A stretch of 64,000 nt of DNA from Shewanella sp. Arc9-LZ. GTDB lineage: Bacteria; Pseudomonadota; Gammaproteobacteria; Enterobacterales; Shewanellaceae. The notes under the pieces are model-generated. The model saw only the letters and a list, made by a program, of their open reading frames with translations, did no database searches and was not told the origin of the DNA. A program made the position numbers and the translations under genes. The stretch covers positions 992,001-1,056,000 of the forward strand of contig NZ_CP048031.1 in assembly GCF_010092445.1 (NCBI RefSeq), read 5' to 3'. This document shows positions 1 to 8,762 of this stretch, one piece after another; position 1 is the stretch's first letter; every line of letters begins with the position of its first letter.

Positions 1-2963
1 GCTGCATTGGCTAAGTTGTAATCTGGCTTCATCACTTCTTGCTTGAGCAATTCATAGTCTTCAATACGGCTATTGATGTAGTGCATGTCTTGCCAGTTAT
101 TGATGATAATTTGCTGCATGATGGCATTGAGTAACATCACATCTGTGCCCGGTTTATGTGACACATATAAATGGGCACTGTCTGCAATAGCCGTTCTCTT
201 TGGGTCCGCGACAATTAAGCGCGCGCCGTGTTGGCTGACCGCTCTTTTAATGTGAGAGGCGATAATAGGGTGGGCGCTGGTGGTATCGGAGCCAATGATA
301 AAAATTACATCTGAGTCTTTAATGCTGGGAATATCATTGGTCATGGCCCCGCCGCCAATGGTATCGGATAGCCCTGCGACAGACGATGAATGACATAATC
401 GTGCGCAGTGATCAATGCTGTTGGTGCCCATAATGCTACGGGTGAACTTTTGCATTAAATAGTTTTCTTCATTGGTGCATTTAGCAGAAGACAATGCAGC
501 AAACTTGCTTGGCCCAGCAGCATCTTTAATCGGTTGCAGTTGCTGTGCTATATAATTAATGGCTTCAGACCAAGAGGCGGGTTGCAGCTGACCATTTTTG
601 CGAATTAATGGCGTTGTAAGGCGTTTAGGACTGTTTAAAAAGTCAAAACCAGAGCGCCCTTTAACACATAACATGCCTTCATTGACCACTGATTGAGTAT
701 CGCCAGATACTCGCATTACATGATTTTTGTCCTGGTCGACATGCAGTTCAACCCGGCAACCAACGCCACAATATGTGCACACGGTTGAGGTTTTGATTAA
801 CGCTCTGTCGCTACCTTGGGTTTTATCGCGGGCATCAACCAAAGCGCCAGTAGGGCAAACTTGAACACAGTTACCGCATTGCACACAATCGCTGTCATTC
901 ATCGACGCAGTAAAGCCAACTCGAGGGGCGTTGCGGCTAATGCCTGCTGTTGTAGCATCGGGTAGTGCTTGATAACTATTGGCTTCAAAGCTGATAACGT
1001 TATGACCACTTTGTTGATGGCAAGCATCAATACAAGCGGCGCAACTGATACAGCGATTAGCATCGAAAGTAATAAAAGGCGCACTGTTATCGACTTTAAA
1101 TTTACGCGCCTGAGTTTGATCCAGTGTTTTTCCGTCGACTTTATATTCGGTGGCATAATCGCGTAATTTACAATCGGTATTGGCTTGGCAAGCGCACTCC
1201 AAACAGCGCATCGCTTCTTTCATTGCCTCATCGGGAATGAATCCTAGTTCTACCTCGGCAAAGTTAAGCGCTCGATTGAGCTGGTTTAGCTCTGGCATTT
1301 TTAAGCGGCGACGCTTGGCTGTCTCTGGGTATAAGTTAGGGTAAGCGTTGGGATATAGCGCTGCAGATAACGAGGCTGTTTTGTTGGCCTTTCGTGAGTT
1401 AAACAGTCCAGGTTCTAAATGACAAGTTAAGCCTTCAGTTAACAATCCTTCAATGGCTTCAGCGGCTTTTCGGCCATCTGCTACCGCACCAACAGCAGTA
1501 CCAGGGCCAGTGCGGGAGTCACCGATAACAAATAGTTTTTCTACCCCTGCAGACATGGTTTGCTCGCAGCCAAGGAAGGTATGCCAGCGGGTGAGGGCAA
1601 TATGACCAGTGTCTATTTGATTTTCTGGCTGGTCTAAAAAGGCTAAATCCACTTGTTGAGATACCGCAGGAATTACGGTGTCGAATGCTTCTTCAAAGGT
1701 TTCTCCAGTCGCTTTGGGAGAGCGGCGACCAGATTCATCGGGCTCGCCGAGCGCCATTTTAGCAAAGGTGACGGATTTAACCCGGCCTTGGTCATCGCTG
1801 TGGTTTTCCAGAGGATTGGTGAGGAAATGAAATTTAACCCCTTCCTCTTCTGCTTCATGTATTTCATAGGGCTCCGCTGGCATTTCATCACGGCTACGGC
1901 GATAGATTAAGGTCACATCAGCGCCATCGCGCACAGCGGTACGGGCGCAATCAATCGCAGTGTTACCGCCACCAATGACGGCCACTTTTTTGCCTGTAAT
2001 GAATTTTTTGTCGGTGCAATAATCGCGTAAATAGTCCACACCTAAATAACAACCGATTAAATCACTGCCAGGGTAATTCATTGGCACGGCTTTTTGCGCA
2101 CCAATCGCGAGGCAAACCGCATCATAATTGGCCACTAACTCGGTTAAATTGGTATCACGACCCAGTTCAACTCCAGTTTCAATCTTAAGTCCATTGCGGG
2201 TGAGCAGTTCAATCTCTTTATCCAGTATATCTTTAGGTAAGCGGTACTCTGGGATGCCGTAACGTAACCAGCCACCTGCTTTAGGGGCCGACTCCATAAT
2301 GGTGACATCGTGACCATTATTAGACAAATAATAACCCGCGGTGAGTCCTGCTGGGCCACTGCCGATAATCGCAATGCGCTTGTTGGTAGTGGGTGCTTTT
2401 GGCGGAACATAAGACTCTGCATCGTGTAAATCTAAGTCTGCTGCATGACGTTTTAATTGGCGAATTGCCACAGGTTCATCTACCAGTCCGCGGCGACACT
2501 GGGCTTCACAAAAAGCCGGGCAAACACGGCCAATAGACAAGGGTAAAGGTAAGGTTTGCTTGATGACTTTGACGGCTTCTTTATGATCACCTCTGCCGAT
2601 ATGATACAGGTACGACTGCACGTCAACGCCGGCAGGACAGGCGGTTTGGCAAGGTGCTTCACAATCAGCAAAGTGATCACTCAGAATATCTTTGAGTGCT
2701 TGTTGACGAAGATGGCTTAAGTGGCTCGACTGAGTAATGACCTCTAAACCCGTTTCTAGCGGTGTTTCACAGGCGCGAACACATCGTAAACTGCCATCTT
2801 GGTTTTTGATTTGTACTTGGCACAAATTGCAGTGTTGTCTCTCTTGGCGATGAGAATAATCACATAAGCTAGGGATGTTAATACCGGCGTTTTTTGCTGC
2901 CTGTAACAAGCTGTCTGCTTTAGGAAGCGAAAGTGTTGTTCCGTCGATAGTGATATCAATCAT
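1..2963 (-). CDS. NAD(P)-linked formate dehydrogenase alpha subunit, FAD/Fe-S/Mo fusion (partial, runs off left edge)
   Basis: A single open frame from the ATG at 2963 to the window edge gives 987 residues without a stop; the C-terminus is missing. Order seen: an N-terminal [2Fe-2S] domain with Cys pairs in the first ~60 residues; a GltD-like FAD/NAD(P) domain (GSGPAGL and GGGNTAID nucleotide loops); ferredoxin-type [4Fe-4S] motifs (CISCAACIDAC, CVQCGNCVQVC); then the molybdopterin domain opening with CTYCGVGC at residue 729. The catalytic position is cysteine, not selenocysteine (Cys857 in CARLCHSSS). Such fusions oxidise formate to CO2 and pass electrons through Fe-S clusters and flavin to NAD(P). 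It is probably cytoplasmic, since no signal or Tat motif is seen. The family is clear; direction and electron partner are inference. Confidence 0.93.
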   Translation of the reverse strand, partial: MIDITIDGTTLSLPKADSLLQAAKNAGINIPSLCDYSHRQERQHCNLCQVQIKNQDGSLRCVRACETPLETGLEVITQSSHLSHLRQQALKDILSDHFADCEAPCQTACPAGVDVQSYLYHIGRGDHKEAVKVIKQTLPLPLSIGRVCPAFCEAQCRRGLVDEPVAIRQLKRHAADLDLHDAESYVPPKAPTTNKRIAIIGSGPAGLTAGYYLSNNGHDVTIMESAPKAGGWLRYGIPEYRLPKDILDKEIELLTRNGLKIETGVELGRDTNLTELVANYDAVCLAIGAQKAVPMNYPGSDLIGCYLGVDYLRDYCTDKKFITGKKVAVIGGGNTAIDCARTAVRDGADVTLIYRRSRDEMPAEPYEIHEAEEEGVKFHFLTNPLENHSDDQGRVKSVTFAKMALGEPDESGRRSPKATGETFEEAFDTVIPAVSQQVDLAFLDQPENQIDTGHIALTRWHTFLGCEQTMSAGVEKLFVIGDSRTGPGTAVGAVADGRKAAEAIEGLLTEGLTCHLEPGLFNSRKANKTASLSAALYPNAYPNLYPETAKRRRLKMPELNQLNRALNFAEVELGFIPDEAMKEAMRCLECACQANTDCKLRDYATEYKVDGKTLDQTQARKFKVDNSAPFITFDANRCISCAACIDACHQQSGHNVISFEANSYQALPDATTAGISRNAPRVGFTASMNDSDCVQCGNCVQVCPTGALVDARDKTQGSDRALIKTSTVCTYCGVGCRVELHVDQDKNHVMRVSGDTQSVVNEGMLCVKGRSGFDFLNSPKRLTTPLIRKNGQLQPASWSEAINYIAQQLQPIKDAAGPSKFAALSSAKCTNEENYLMQKFTRSIMGTNSIDHCARLCHSSSVAGLSDTIGGGAMTNDIPSIKDSDVIFIIGSDTTSAHPIIASHIKRAVSQHGARLIVADPKRTAIADSAHLYVSHKPGTDVMLLNAIMQQIIINNWQDMHYINSRIEDYELLKQEVMKPDYNLANA

Positions 2964-3156
2964 TGCAAAGCCTTTTCATTTTTTGAGTCACGGGCAAAGT
3001 CTAATGCCTTTGAGGATGGGACGAGTAGGGCGTCAATAGGGATAAAAAACTAAACCTAAAATGGGATTAATGTCAGCAATGGCAGATTAAGCTGATAACC
3101 TTGCGCTCGCATCTACAGTCTATGCATCAAGTTTAATTTGAGGAGTGATTTTCAGA

Positions 3157-3172
3157 TGTGACTTAGATCATT
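3157..3172. promoter_or_regulatory. putative CRP/FNR-family binding site
   Basis: TGTGACTTAGATCATT keeps the left half-site TGTGA and most of the right half (TCAnn) of the CRP consensus with the correct 6-bp spacer. It lies in the 300-bp divergent gap between the formate dehydrogenase start (2963) and the small ORF at 3264. In Shewanella, CRP is a main anaerobic respiration regulator, so a site here would fit a formate dehydrogenase. This is a consensus match by eye only. Confidence 0.4.
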
Positions 3173-3263
3173 TTTATTGCGATTAAATATGTATTTTATA
3201 TTAATGTTATAATAAACAATTAACTACTTGTGGTTTTACGTCGTAATTATTGCTAGGAGAGTG

Positions 3264-3389
3264 ATGATTTGTTGTCATTGTTCACAATTGTGGACAGTTG
3301 GTTGTGATGAGAGGATTCATCGCTGTTGCAACCATTGCAGTTATAGCCATTGCTGTTACAACAATGGCTGTCACAAGAAAGCAGGTTGA
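3264..3389 (+). CDS. possible cysteine-rich micro-protein, 41 aa
   Basis: A short frame starts at ATG 3264 just after the strong ribosome-binding sequence AGGAGA (3255-3260) and ends at TGA 3387-3389. Ten of 41 residues are cysteine (3, 4, 6, 14, 21, 22, 25, 30, 31, 36) and five are histidine (5, 19, 24, 29, 37), in CCHC, CCNHC and HCC clusters. That composition would suit metal or Fe-S binding, but no family is recognised. It is divergent from the formate dehydrogenase and ends in a terminator-like hairpin. Caution: the DNA here is an imperfect 15-bp repeat, so the cysteines may reflect repeat composition. A GTG three bases upstream is in frame, and a 28-residue hydrophobic frame overlaps at 3307-3393. 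Confidence 0.4.
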   Translation: MICCHCSQLWTVGCDERIHRCCNHCSYSHCCYNNGCHKKAG

Positions 3390-3415
3390 GTAAATGATAT
3401 TCAACCCGCTTGTTT
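3381..3415 (+). terminator. terminator-like hairpin
   Basis: Arms GCAGGTTGA (3381-3389) and TCAACCCGC (3401-3409) pair with one mismatch around an 11-nt loop, and a T-rich tail follows on the plus strand. It would end the micro-ORF transcript. On the minus strand it lies just past the SIMPL gene stop and may serve both directions. Confidence 0.5.
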
Positions 3416-3419
3416 ATTG

Positions 3420-4136
3420 TTACTTCAATCTAAAAACCACTTCAACTCTGTCGCTAATCGCGACTTGGCCTTGTTGATAGGTTTGCGCTACATCGGCATT
3501 CATTTTCATGCTGGCGCGGTACATTTCTGGCTGATTAGCTTGTTGCGGAAAGTATCTTACTTGCCAAACCCCTGCAATTTGTTCACCAAAGCCTTTGGCT
3601 AAAGATTGAGCTTTTTGCTTGGCATCATCAATCGCGGCTTGGCGAGCTTGCGCAATGATTTTGGCTTCTTGGCTCGACTTTAGTTCGATATTATTAACGT
3701 TATTAATCCCTTCAACCAAAGCGCTGTCGAGTAATTCATTTAAGCTGTTAAGGTCAATTACGGTAATGGTCATTTGACGGCTAGCGTTATAACCCGTGAG
3801 TTTACGCGGTTCATTTTGCACATACATATATTGCGGATTAAGTTGTAAGTTAGCACTTTGGATGTGTTTTTTGTCGACTCCAGCTTTGAGTAATCGTTGC
3901 ATAAATTGGCTAACGGCTTCGTCGGCTTTGTCTTTAGCCGCTTTAGCGCTATCGGCTTCTATAGATACTTGAACATTGATAATAGCCATGTCTGCTGCAG
4001 CTTCAATGGTGCTTGTTCCCACTGTTTCAATATGAGCAAAACTGAGCTCGGCTGCTTGCACTGGCGATAAACTGCTGGTGGCGGTTAAGGTAAATAATGA
4101 AGCAGAAATGATGCTTGTGAGTAATATTTTGTTCAT
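3420..4136 (-). CDS. SIMPL domain (DUF541) periplasmic protein, YggE-like
   Basis: 238 residues with an N-terminal Sec signal (hydrophobic stretch ~5-25, cleavage likely near PVQAAE). The body matches the SIMPL/DUF541 family: an early GTSTIEAAADMAIINVQVSIEADS strand region, the ISAxLQLNPQY-like middle and C-terminal beta repeats. E. coli YggE, a family member of similar length, is linked to lowering oxidative stress; the biochemical role is unresolved. The start is supported by GGAG at 6-nt spacing. It appears monocistronic. Confidence 0.85.
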   Translation of the reverse strand: MNKILLTSIISASLFTLTATSSLSPVQAAELSFAHIETVGTSTIEAAADMAIINVQVSIEADSAKAAKDKADEAVSQFMQRLLKAGVDKKHIQSANLQLNPQYMYVQNEPRKLTGYNASRQMTITVIDLNSLNELLDSALVEGINNVNNIELKSSQEAKIIAQARQAAIDDAKQKAQSLAKGFGEQIAGVWQVRYFPQQANQPEMYRASMKMNADVAQTYQQGQVAISDRVEVVFRLK

Positions 4137-4300
4137 TGATAACTCCGCTAATGGTTAGCTAAATACTGTTTTCACACAGGTAAAGTGGGTCTGTTATGAG
4201 TGTAAACGGTGCAAATATAAAAAAGGGTTTTTATTTTTGACTATTTTCTGCGATTTATTTCTTACGGTTTATTTATGACTTACTAACTACTTAACAGAAA

Positions 4301-5206
4301 CTAAAACAACTGGGCCGAGATATTAAGCAATTTATTTCTGATCCATTGATTTACCGGATCGTCTTGGGCTTGTTGATGCCAATACATGTGTACCGCCAGT
4401 TCTGGCACCTCAAAGGGGAGTGGCGACACTACAATTGGCATGGTTTGTTGTAACAACATGGCGTAGGTGTTTGGCATGGTCATGATCAAATCTGATTGGC
4501 AGATGACGCTGATGGCGGCAAAGTAATGCTCGCAGCGTAATGCAATATTGCGGTTAACGCCTTGATGGGCGAGTGCCATGTCGACGGTGTCGATGCTGAA
4601 GTCTTTTAAGCTCACTAATGCATGAGATGCGGCGGCATAATTAGCGAGGGTGAGCTGCTGTAAAATCGGATGGTTTTGGCGACACACTAATGAAAATCGT
4701 TCGCTGCATATTAGAGTGTTGCAAATATCTTTATGGGTTGGCATCAGTACATCGATAACAATATCTAAACTTTGCTGCGCCAGTGACGGCTCAAGTTCAG
4801 TGCGTTTAATTTGACGACTGTTTAAGGTGATGTTGGGGGTGTTATTGAGTAAATCGGGCATAAGAATAGGAAAGAACATTGACTCTAATATGTCTCTTAA
4901 GCCCAGTTTTATCTCGCGTTTGTGTTGCTGTATGTCAAATGTAGCGGGCTGGCTAACAGTATTATTGAGTAACAGCAGCGCTTGTTGCACGTCGGGAATC
5001 ATTTTTTGGCATAAGGCGGTTGGCACCATTTTACGACCATGACGGACAAATAAAGGATCGTTAAATTTGTCGCGCAACCGAGCAATAGCATGGCTCACAG
5101 CCGGTTGTGTTAGGTGTAGCTTACTGGCCGCAGCAGTAATACTGCCTTGCTGATATACAGTGCTCATAATGAGGAATAGGTTCAAATCAATCTTACTATG
5201 CAGCAT
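4301..5206 (-). CDS. LysR-family transcriptional regulator
   Basis: 301 residues. An N-terminal winged helix-turn-helix (residues ~5-65, QGSITAAASKLHLTQPAVSHAIARLRD) is followed by a LysR substrate-binding domain. It is divergent from the aldolase at 5298 with a 91-bp gap containing an inverted repeat, the usual layout for a LysR regulator of the neighbouring genes. The likely targets are therefore the aldolase and the carrier at 6250. The inducer is unknown. Confidence 0.9.
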   Translation of the reverse strand: MLHSKIDLNLFLIMSTVYQQGSITAAASKLHLTQPAVSHAIARLRDKFNDPLFVRHGRKMVPTALCQKMIPDVQQALLLLNNTVSQPATFDIQQHKREIKLGLRDILESMFFPILMPDLLNNTPNITLNSRQIKRTELEPSLAQQSLDIVIDVLMPTHKDICNTLICSERFSLVCRQNHPILQQLTLANYAAASHALVSLKDFSIDTVDMALAHQGVNRNIALRCEHYFAAISVICQSDLIMTMPNTYAMLLQQTMPIVVSPLPFEVPELAVHMYWHQQAQDDPVNQWIRNKLLNISAQLF

Positions 5207-5220
5207 ATTAATAGTTATCT

Positions 5221-5235
5221 ATGATTTAGTATCAT
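5221..5235. promoter_or_regulatory. candidate LysR operator
   Basis: ATGATTTAGTATCAT is a 5-bp inverted repeat with a 5-bp spacer and fits the T-N11-A pattern of LysR boxes. It lies 15 bp upstream of the LysR start and ~60 bp before the divergent aldolase. No binding data; position and symmetry are the only evidence. Confidence 0.4.
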
Positions 5236-5297
5236 TTGAATTTATTTTAGGCTTGGTTAAATTAAAGTCAAACTAAACCAATAAAAGTAGACTCAAC

Positions 5298-6113
5298 ATG
5301 ACCGCTATAAATGACACTCAAGCACAGCAAATTCAAAAGATGACCATTGGCACAGATAAATATCCAATGCCGTTACCGCCAAAATTTGATAATAAACAGC
5401 AGCAACAACAATATGAAAAACAGCGTCTAGCGGCGGCATTTAGAGTATTTTCCCATTACCGATTTGATGAGGGTTTAGCAGGGCATATCACCTTGCGTGA
5501 TTGTATTGATCCTGAGTCGTTTTGGGTTAATCCATTAGCGGTGCATTTTTCTAAAATTAGGGCTTCTGATTTAGTGCGAGTTGACCATAAAGGCAATATT
5601 TTGGAGGGTAAGCATCCAATCAATAATGCCGCATTTGCGATTCATTCGCGTATTCACCATGCTCGCCCCGATGTCAACGCAGTGGCTCACGCCCATACTA
5701 CTTATGGGCGTGCATTTTCATCACTAGGTGAGTTACTTAAACCTATTTCTCAAGACGCATGCATGTTTTATGAAAACCACAGTGTGTTTGACACTTTTAC
5801 CGGCGTGGTCGCCGATTTATCTGAAGGCGACATGATCGCAGAGGCGCTACAAGGCCATGCTGCGGTGATATTGCAAAATCATGGTTTGCTTACCGTAGGC
5901 AAGTCTGTTGATGCGGCAACGGCTAATTTTGTCATGTTAGACAGTTGCTGCCACAGCCAGTTATTGGCACAGGCGGCGGGTGAACTTAAATTGATTGGCC
6001 ATGAAATTGCGACTAAAACTCGCCAAATTAATGGCTCAGACTTAGTGACATGGGGTAATTTTCAACCTTTGTATCAGGTCATGTTGGCGCAAGATAACAG
6101 CTTTTTAGATTAA
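5298..6113 (+). CDS. class II aldolase/adducin family protein
   Basis: 271 residues matching the class II aldolase/adducin fold. Features include GLAGHITLRD near residue 55, the metal-binding HAHTTYGRAF (two His of the Zn site, ~131-140) and a later QNHGLLTVG with a third His. Members are zinc aldolases or epimerases acting on sugar phosphates or hydroxy acids, but substrate cannot be read from sequence. A 15-residue Gln-rich stretch precedes the domain. It is followed after 136 bp by a BASS-type carrier, so uptake and cleavage of an organic acid is a plausible joint job. Confidence 0.87.
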   Translation: MTAINDTQAQQIQKMTIGTDKYPMPLPPKFDNKQQQQQYEKQRLAAAFRVFSHYRFDEGLAGHITLRDCIDPESFWVNPLAVHFSKIRASDLVRVDHKGNILEGKHPINNAAFAIHSRIHHARPDVNAVAHAHTTYGRAFSSLGELLKPISQDACMFYENHSVFDTFTGVVADLSEGDMIAEALQGHAAVILQNHGLLTVGKSVDAATANFVMLDSCCHSQLLAQAAGELKLIGHEIATKTRQINGSDLVTWGNFQPLYQVMLAQDNSFLD

Positions 6114-6210
6114 GCCTGTTAACGACGCCAAAGGGCGGTTTGATTTTGATAAAACCGTATTCATGCAGCTATATTTCGCAAGAACGTATTCTGTACTGAT
6201 GCTTATGATA

Positions 6211-6232
6211 CTCGCTAAGTCTGCTTAGCGAG
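6211..6232 (+). promoter_or_regulatory. perfect hairpin abutting the ribosome-binding site of the carrier gene
   Basis: Arms CTCGCTAAG (6211-6219) and CTTAGCGAG (6224-6232) form a perfect 9-bp stem with a 4-nt loop, ending directly before the AAGGA at 6233-6237. There is no T-tract, so it is not a classical terminator. It may control translation or mRNA ends between the aldolase and carrier. Confidence 0.5.
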
Positions 6233-6249
6233 CAAGGATGCAATTCCCT

Positions 6250-7131
6250 ATGACAGGTTCGATTATTACCGAAATACTGCTGCCATTGTCGCTCGCCTTC
6301 ATTATGTTTGGCATGGGCTTAAGTTTAACTCAATTTGATTTTTTACGTTTATGGCAAACTCCAATGCCGATTATTGGCGGCTTTATTGGCCAAATTATCG
6401 TGTTGCCTTTGTTGGCTTTTACGCTTTGTTTGTTGATGGACTTATCGCCAGCGATGTCGATAGGGTTAATGATTTTGGCTGCCTGCCCCGGTGGCACAAC
6501 CTCAAATGTTGTAAGTCATCTTGCTAAGGCTAATTTGGCTTTGTCGGTGAGTTTGACTGCACTGAGTAGCATTGTATGTGTTTTTACCGCGCCGTTTATC
6601 ATCCAATTTGCGGTTAGCTATTTTAGTGATAGCCATGATATTGAAGTGTCATTAAGTAGTATTTCATTAGGGTTATTGGTGATTACCTTGCTACCGATTA
6701 TGTTTGGCATGATTGTGCGGCGTTATTATCGCGATTGGGCTGTGAAGGTTGAGGTGTATTTTAGGCGCTTTGCGTTAGTGTTTTTATTGTTGATGATTAC
6801 TGGGGTGGTGATTCAAGAAAGTGACATTATCAGCGATGCTTTTAACGAGGTGTTTATTGCGTGCATGTTGTTAAATTTGCTTGCCATGATGGTGGGCGTA
6901 ATTACTGCCAAACTATTCAAATTAAGCCATAAAGATAGTCTAACGTTGGCCATTGAAATAGGTTTGCAAAACTCCACTATGGCAATGCTTATTTGCATCA
7001 GTTTACTGCATATGCCCAGTTATGCTGTGGTAGCTGGAGTGTATAGTTTAACGATGTATTTAGGGGCTGGCTTGTTAATCGCGTATGCCCGTTATGCTAG
7101 AAACCAAAAACATACAGTTCAATCTAGCTAA
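6250..7131 (+). CDS. bile acid:sodium symporter (BASS) family carrier
   Basis: About 293 residues, almost wholly hydrophobic, with around nine to ten membrane segments. Typical family motifs are an early MFGMGLSLTQFDF, the ACPGGTTSNVVSHLAKAN sodium-site loop (~80-100), and EIGLQNSTMAM near residue 240. Members co-transport sodium with bile acids, pyruvate, pantothenate or other organic acids; the substrate here is unknown. A start at 6238 is also in frame, but the AAGGA lies right against it; ATG 6250 has a workable though long spacing (12 nt) and is preferred. It probably shares LysR control with the aldolase. Confidence 0.88.
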   Translation: MTGSIITEILLPLSLAFIMFGMGLSLTQFDFLRLWQTPMPIIGGFIGQIIVLPLLAFTLCLLMDLSPAMSIGLMILAACPGGTTSNVVSHLAKANLALSVSLTALSSIVCVFTAPFIIQFAVSYFSDSHDIEVSLSSISLGLLVITLLPIMFGMIVRRYYRDWAVKVEVYFRRFALVFLLLMITGVVIQESDIISDAFNEVFIACMLLNLLAMMVGVITAKLFKLSHKDSLTLAIEIGLQNSTMAMLICISLLHMPSYAVVAGVYSLTMYLGAGLLIAYARYARNQKHTVQSS

Positions 7132-7282
7132 TTACATAAGTGCTATTAATCAACGGATTTTGTCGGTTAGTTAATAGCTTAGTTATTTACTTAGGGCTTA
7201 GTTAATCACTTAGTCTTTAGTTACATAGTGTTTAGTTACTTCGTTAGTTAGTGCTTAGACACTTATGTTCCTAAATCGAATG

Positions 7283-8287
7283 TTATGTTACTCTTTTTTG
7301 CTGGCGGTATTCACTGGGTGTGGTGCCTTGCCAGCGTTTAAAAGCCCGCCGAAAGTTAGCCACATCTACATAACCTAATTGATATGCCAATTGCTTAATA
7401 CTGCCATTAGATTGCGATAAGTATTGCTTCGCAATATGGTGATTCACCGACGCGACAATGTTTTTATAGCTTGTTTGTTGTTGGGTTAAATGGCGATGAA
7501 GAGTCCGTGGGGTCATATTAAAATGCGTGGCTGTATCGCTTAAGCTTGGCAGTGGCATCGGACTTTGTAGTAAATACTGATACAACCTATCGCTAAGGCT
7601 TTGCTGTAAATTAAGTTTTTTCAGTTCGTTAATACACCATTGTTTAGCTTGAACAAACGAGCTGGGATCGGCCATATCCAAGCGTTGATTTAATGATGCT
7701 TGAGTTAATATTAGCTGGGTACTGGCTTGGTTAAAATGCACTGGGACTTTGAGTAATGCAGAGTATTGTTGCCAATAGGCTGGTGCTGCGAACCCCAAAT
7801 TAACCTGGCTTATTGCAGGTGATAACGGGGTGGTTTGTTGTAACAAGTTGGCAATGGTGACGAGCAAAGCATCCATAAACGGTTGTTGAATCACGCCCAA
7901 TGGTTGTATCGCTTGCAGTGTGATAACCATACTGCTGGCGGTTTCATGGGTATTAACATTAACTAATGGTGTGCGTGTATTGATAAATTGCTTCAATGTA
8001 TCAATAGCTTGTTTAAGGGTACTGCTATTAAGGATGGCAAATCCCATCATGCCATGGGTGTTAATGCCTATTCGGCTGCCGACATGTAAACCTAAGTCTG
8101 GCCGTGCCGATAGATGAATTGCAGACGTTATCAGTCGTTGATAATCATCAAAACTCACTTGAAAGTGTGGGTCTTGTAGTTGTTCAAGCATAAGGCCGTT
8201 ATGGGCTAGCCATATATCGACATTGCATTCCCACAGGCGCAGCTGTTGATACACTTGGTTTAAGTAAAATACAGGAAGCAGCTGCAT
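7283..8287 (-). CDS. AraC-family transcriptional regulator
   Basis: 334 residues. The N-terminal ~190 resemble the AraC-type arabinose-binding-like domain (PF12625 type) found in OruR/ArgR-like regulators. The C-terminal ~100 hold two helix-turn-helix motifs ending in QLGYVDVANFRRAFKRWQGTTPSEYR, an AraC signature. It is divergent from the ferredoxin/AlkB-like pair at 8429, which it probably controls, as AraC proteins of this subtype often govern alkane or fatty-acid oxygenases. Confidence 0.9.
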   Translation of the reverse strand: MQLLPVFYLNQVYQQLRLWECNVDIWLAHNGLMLEQLQDPHFQVSFDDYQRLITSAIHLSARPDLGLHVGSRIGINTHGMMGFAILNSSTLKQAIDTLKQFINTRTPLVNVNTHETASSMVITLQAIQPLGVIQQPFMDALLVTIANLLQQTTPLSPAISQVNLGFAAPAYWQQYSALLKVPVHFNQASTQLILTQASLNQRLDMADPSSFVQAKQWCINELKKLNLQQSLSDRLYQYLLQSPMPLPSLSDTATHFNMTPRTLHRHLTQQQTSYKNIVASVNHHIAKQYLSQSNGSIKQLAYQLGYVDVANFRRAFKRWQGTTPSEYRQQKRVT

Positions 8288-8343
8288 AGCAATCTTATTA
8301 ATGGCTTTGAGTTAGTTGTAACGGATTTTGCTGTGCTTGTCTA

Positions 8344-8363
8344 TTAATGACCCCTTAATGTCC
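8344..8363. promoter_or_regulatory. direct repeat, candidate AraC-type operator
   Basis: TTAATGACC (8344-8352) and TTAATGTCC (8355-8363) are direct repeats 11 bp apart, one helical turn. They lie in the divergent gap between the AraC regulator and the ferredoxin gene. Direct repeats are typical AraC-family sites, though they are usually ~21 bp apart. Candidate only. Confidence 0.3.
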
Positions 8364-8428
8364 ATTCTTCCCTCTTTGTTATATTTCTGGTTGGCGTACA
8401 GTAAACCTTTAATCACCAAGGAATGTGT

Positions 8429-8758
8429 ATGTTGTCTATGTTTACTGCCAAACCGGTTAGCCTAACCATTAATGATGAAATAGTGATAGCGAAAACTAGC
8501 GTTAAACACTCTATTTTAACCGCCGCGTTGGCCGCCAACATTGCCTTTCCGCATCATTGCCGAGTAGGCAGTTGCGGTGCTTGTCGATGCAAGTTGATTG
8601 CTGGCGAAGTGAAACAATTAACCGACAGCGCATATGTTTTATCGGCTGAAGCCATCGCTCAAGGAATGATTTTGGCCTGTCAGAGTCTGCCTAAAACTGA
8701 TGTGAACATTCACGTTAATTTACGCCAGCGTCCTTTAGCTGACGAACCGCAAGCATAA
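8429..8758 (+). CDS. plant-type [2Fe-2S] ferredoxin
   Basis: About 109 residues with the ferredoxin cluster motif: three Cys in HHCRVGSCGACRC and a fourth in LACQSLP. This is the plant/xylene-monooxygenase type that shuttles single electrons. It ends 4 bp before the membrane oxygenase at 8763, so it is the likely electron donor to it. The ATG at 8423 directly abuts AAGGA (8418-8422); ATG 8429 has 6-nt spacing and is preferred. No reductase is encoded next to it. Confidence 0.88.
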   Translation: MLSMFTAKPVSLTINDEIVIAKTSVKHSILTAALAANIAFPHHCRVGSCGACRCKLIAGEVKQLTDSAYVLSAEAIAQGMILACQSLPKTDVNIHVNLRQRPLADEPQA

Positions 8759-8762
8759 GGAC

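Noticed and set aside
899..2959. Several open frames of 65-92 codons in the first 3 kb
   Set aside because: They lie inside the formate dehydrogenase in other frames and show no protein-like features.
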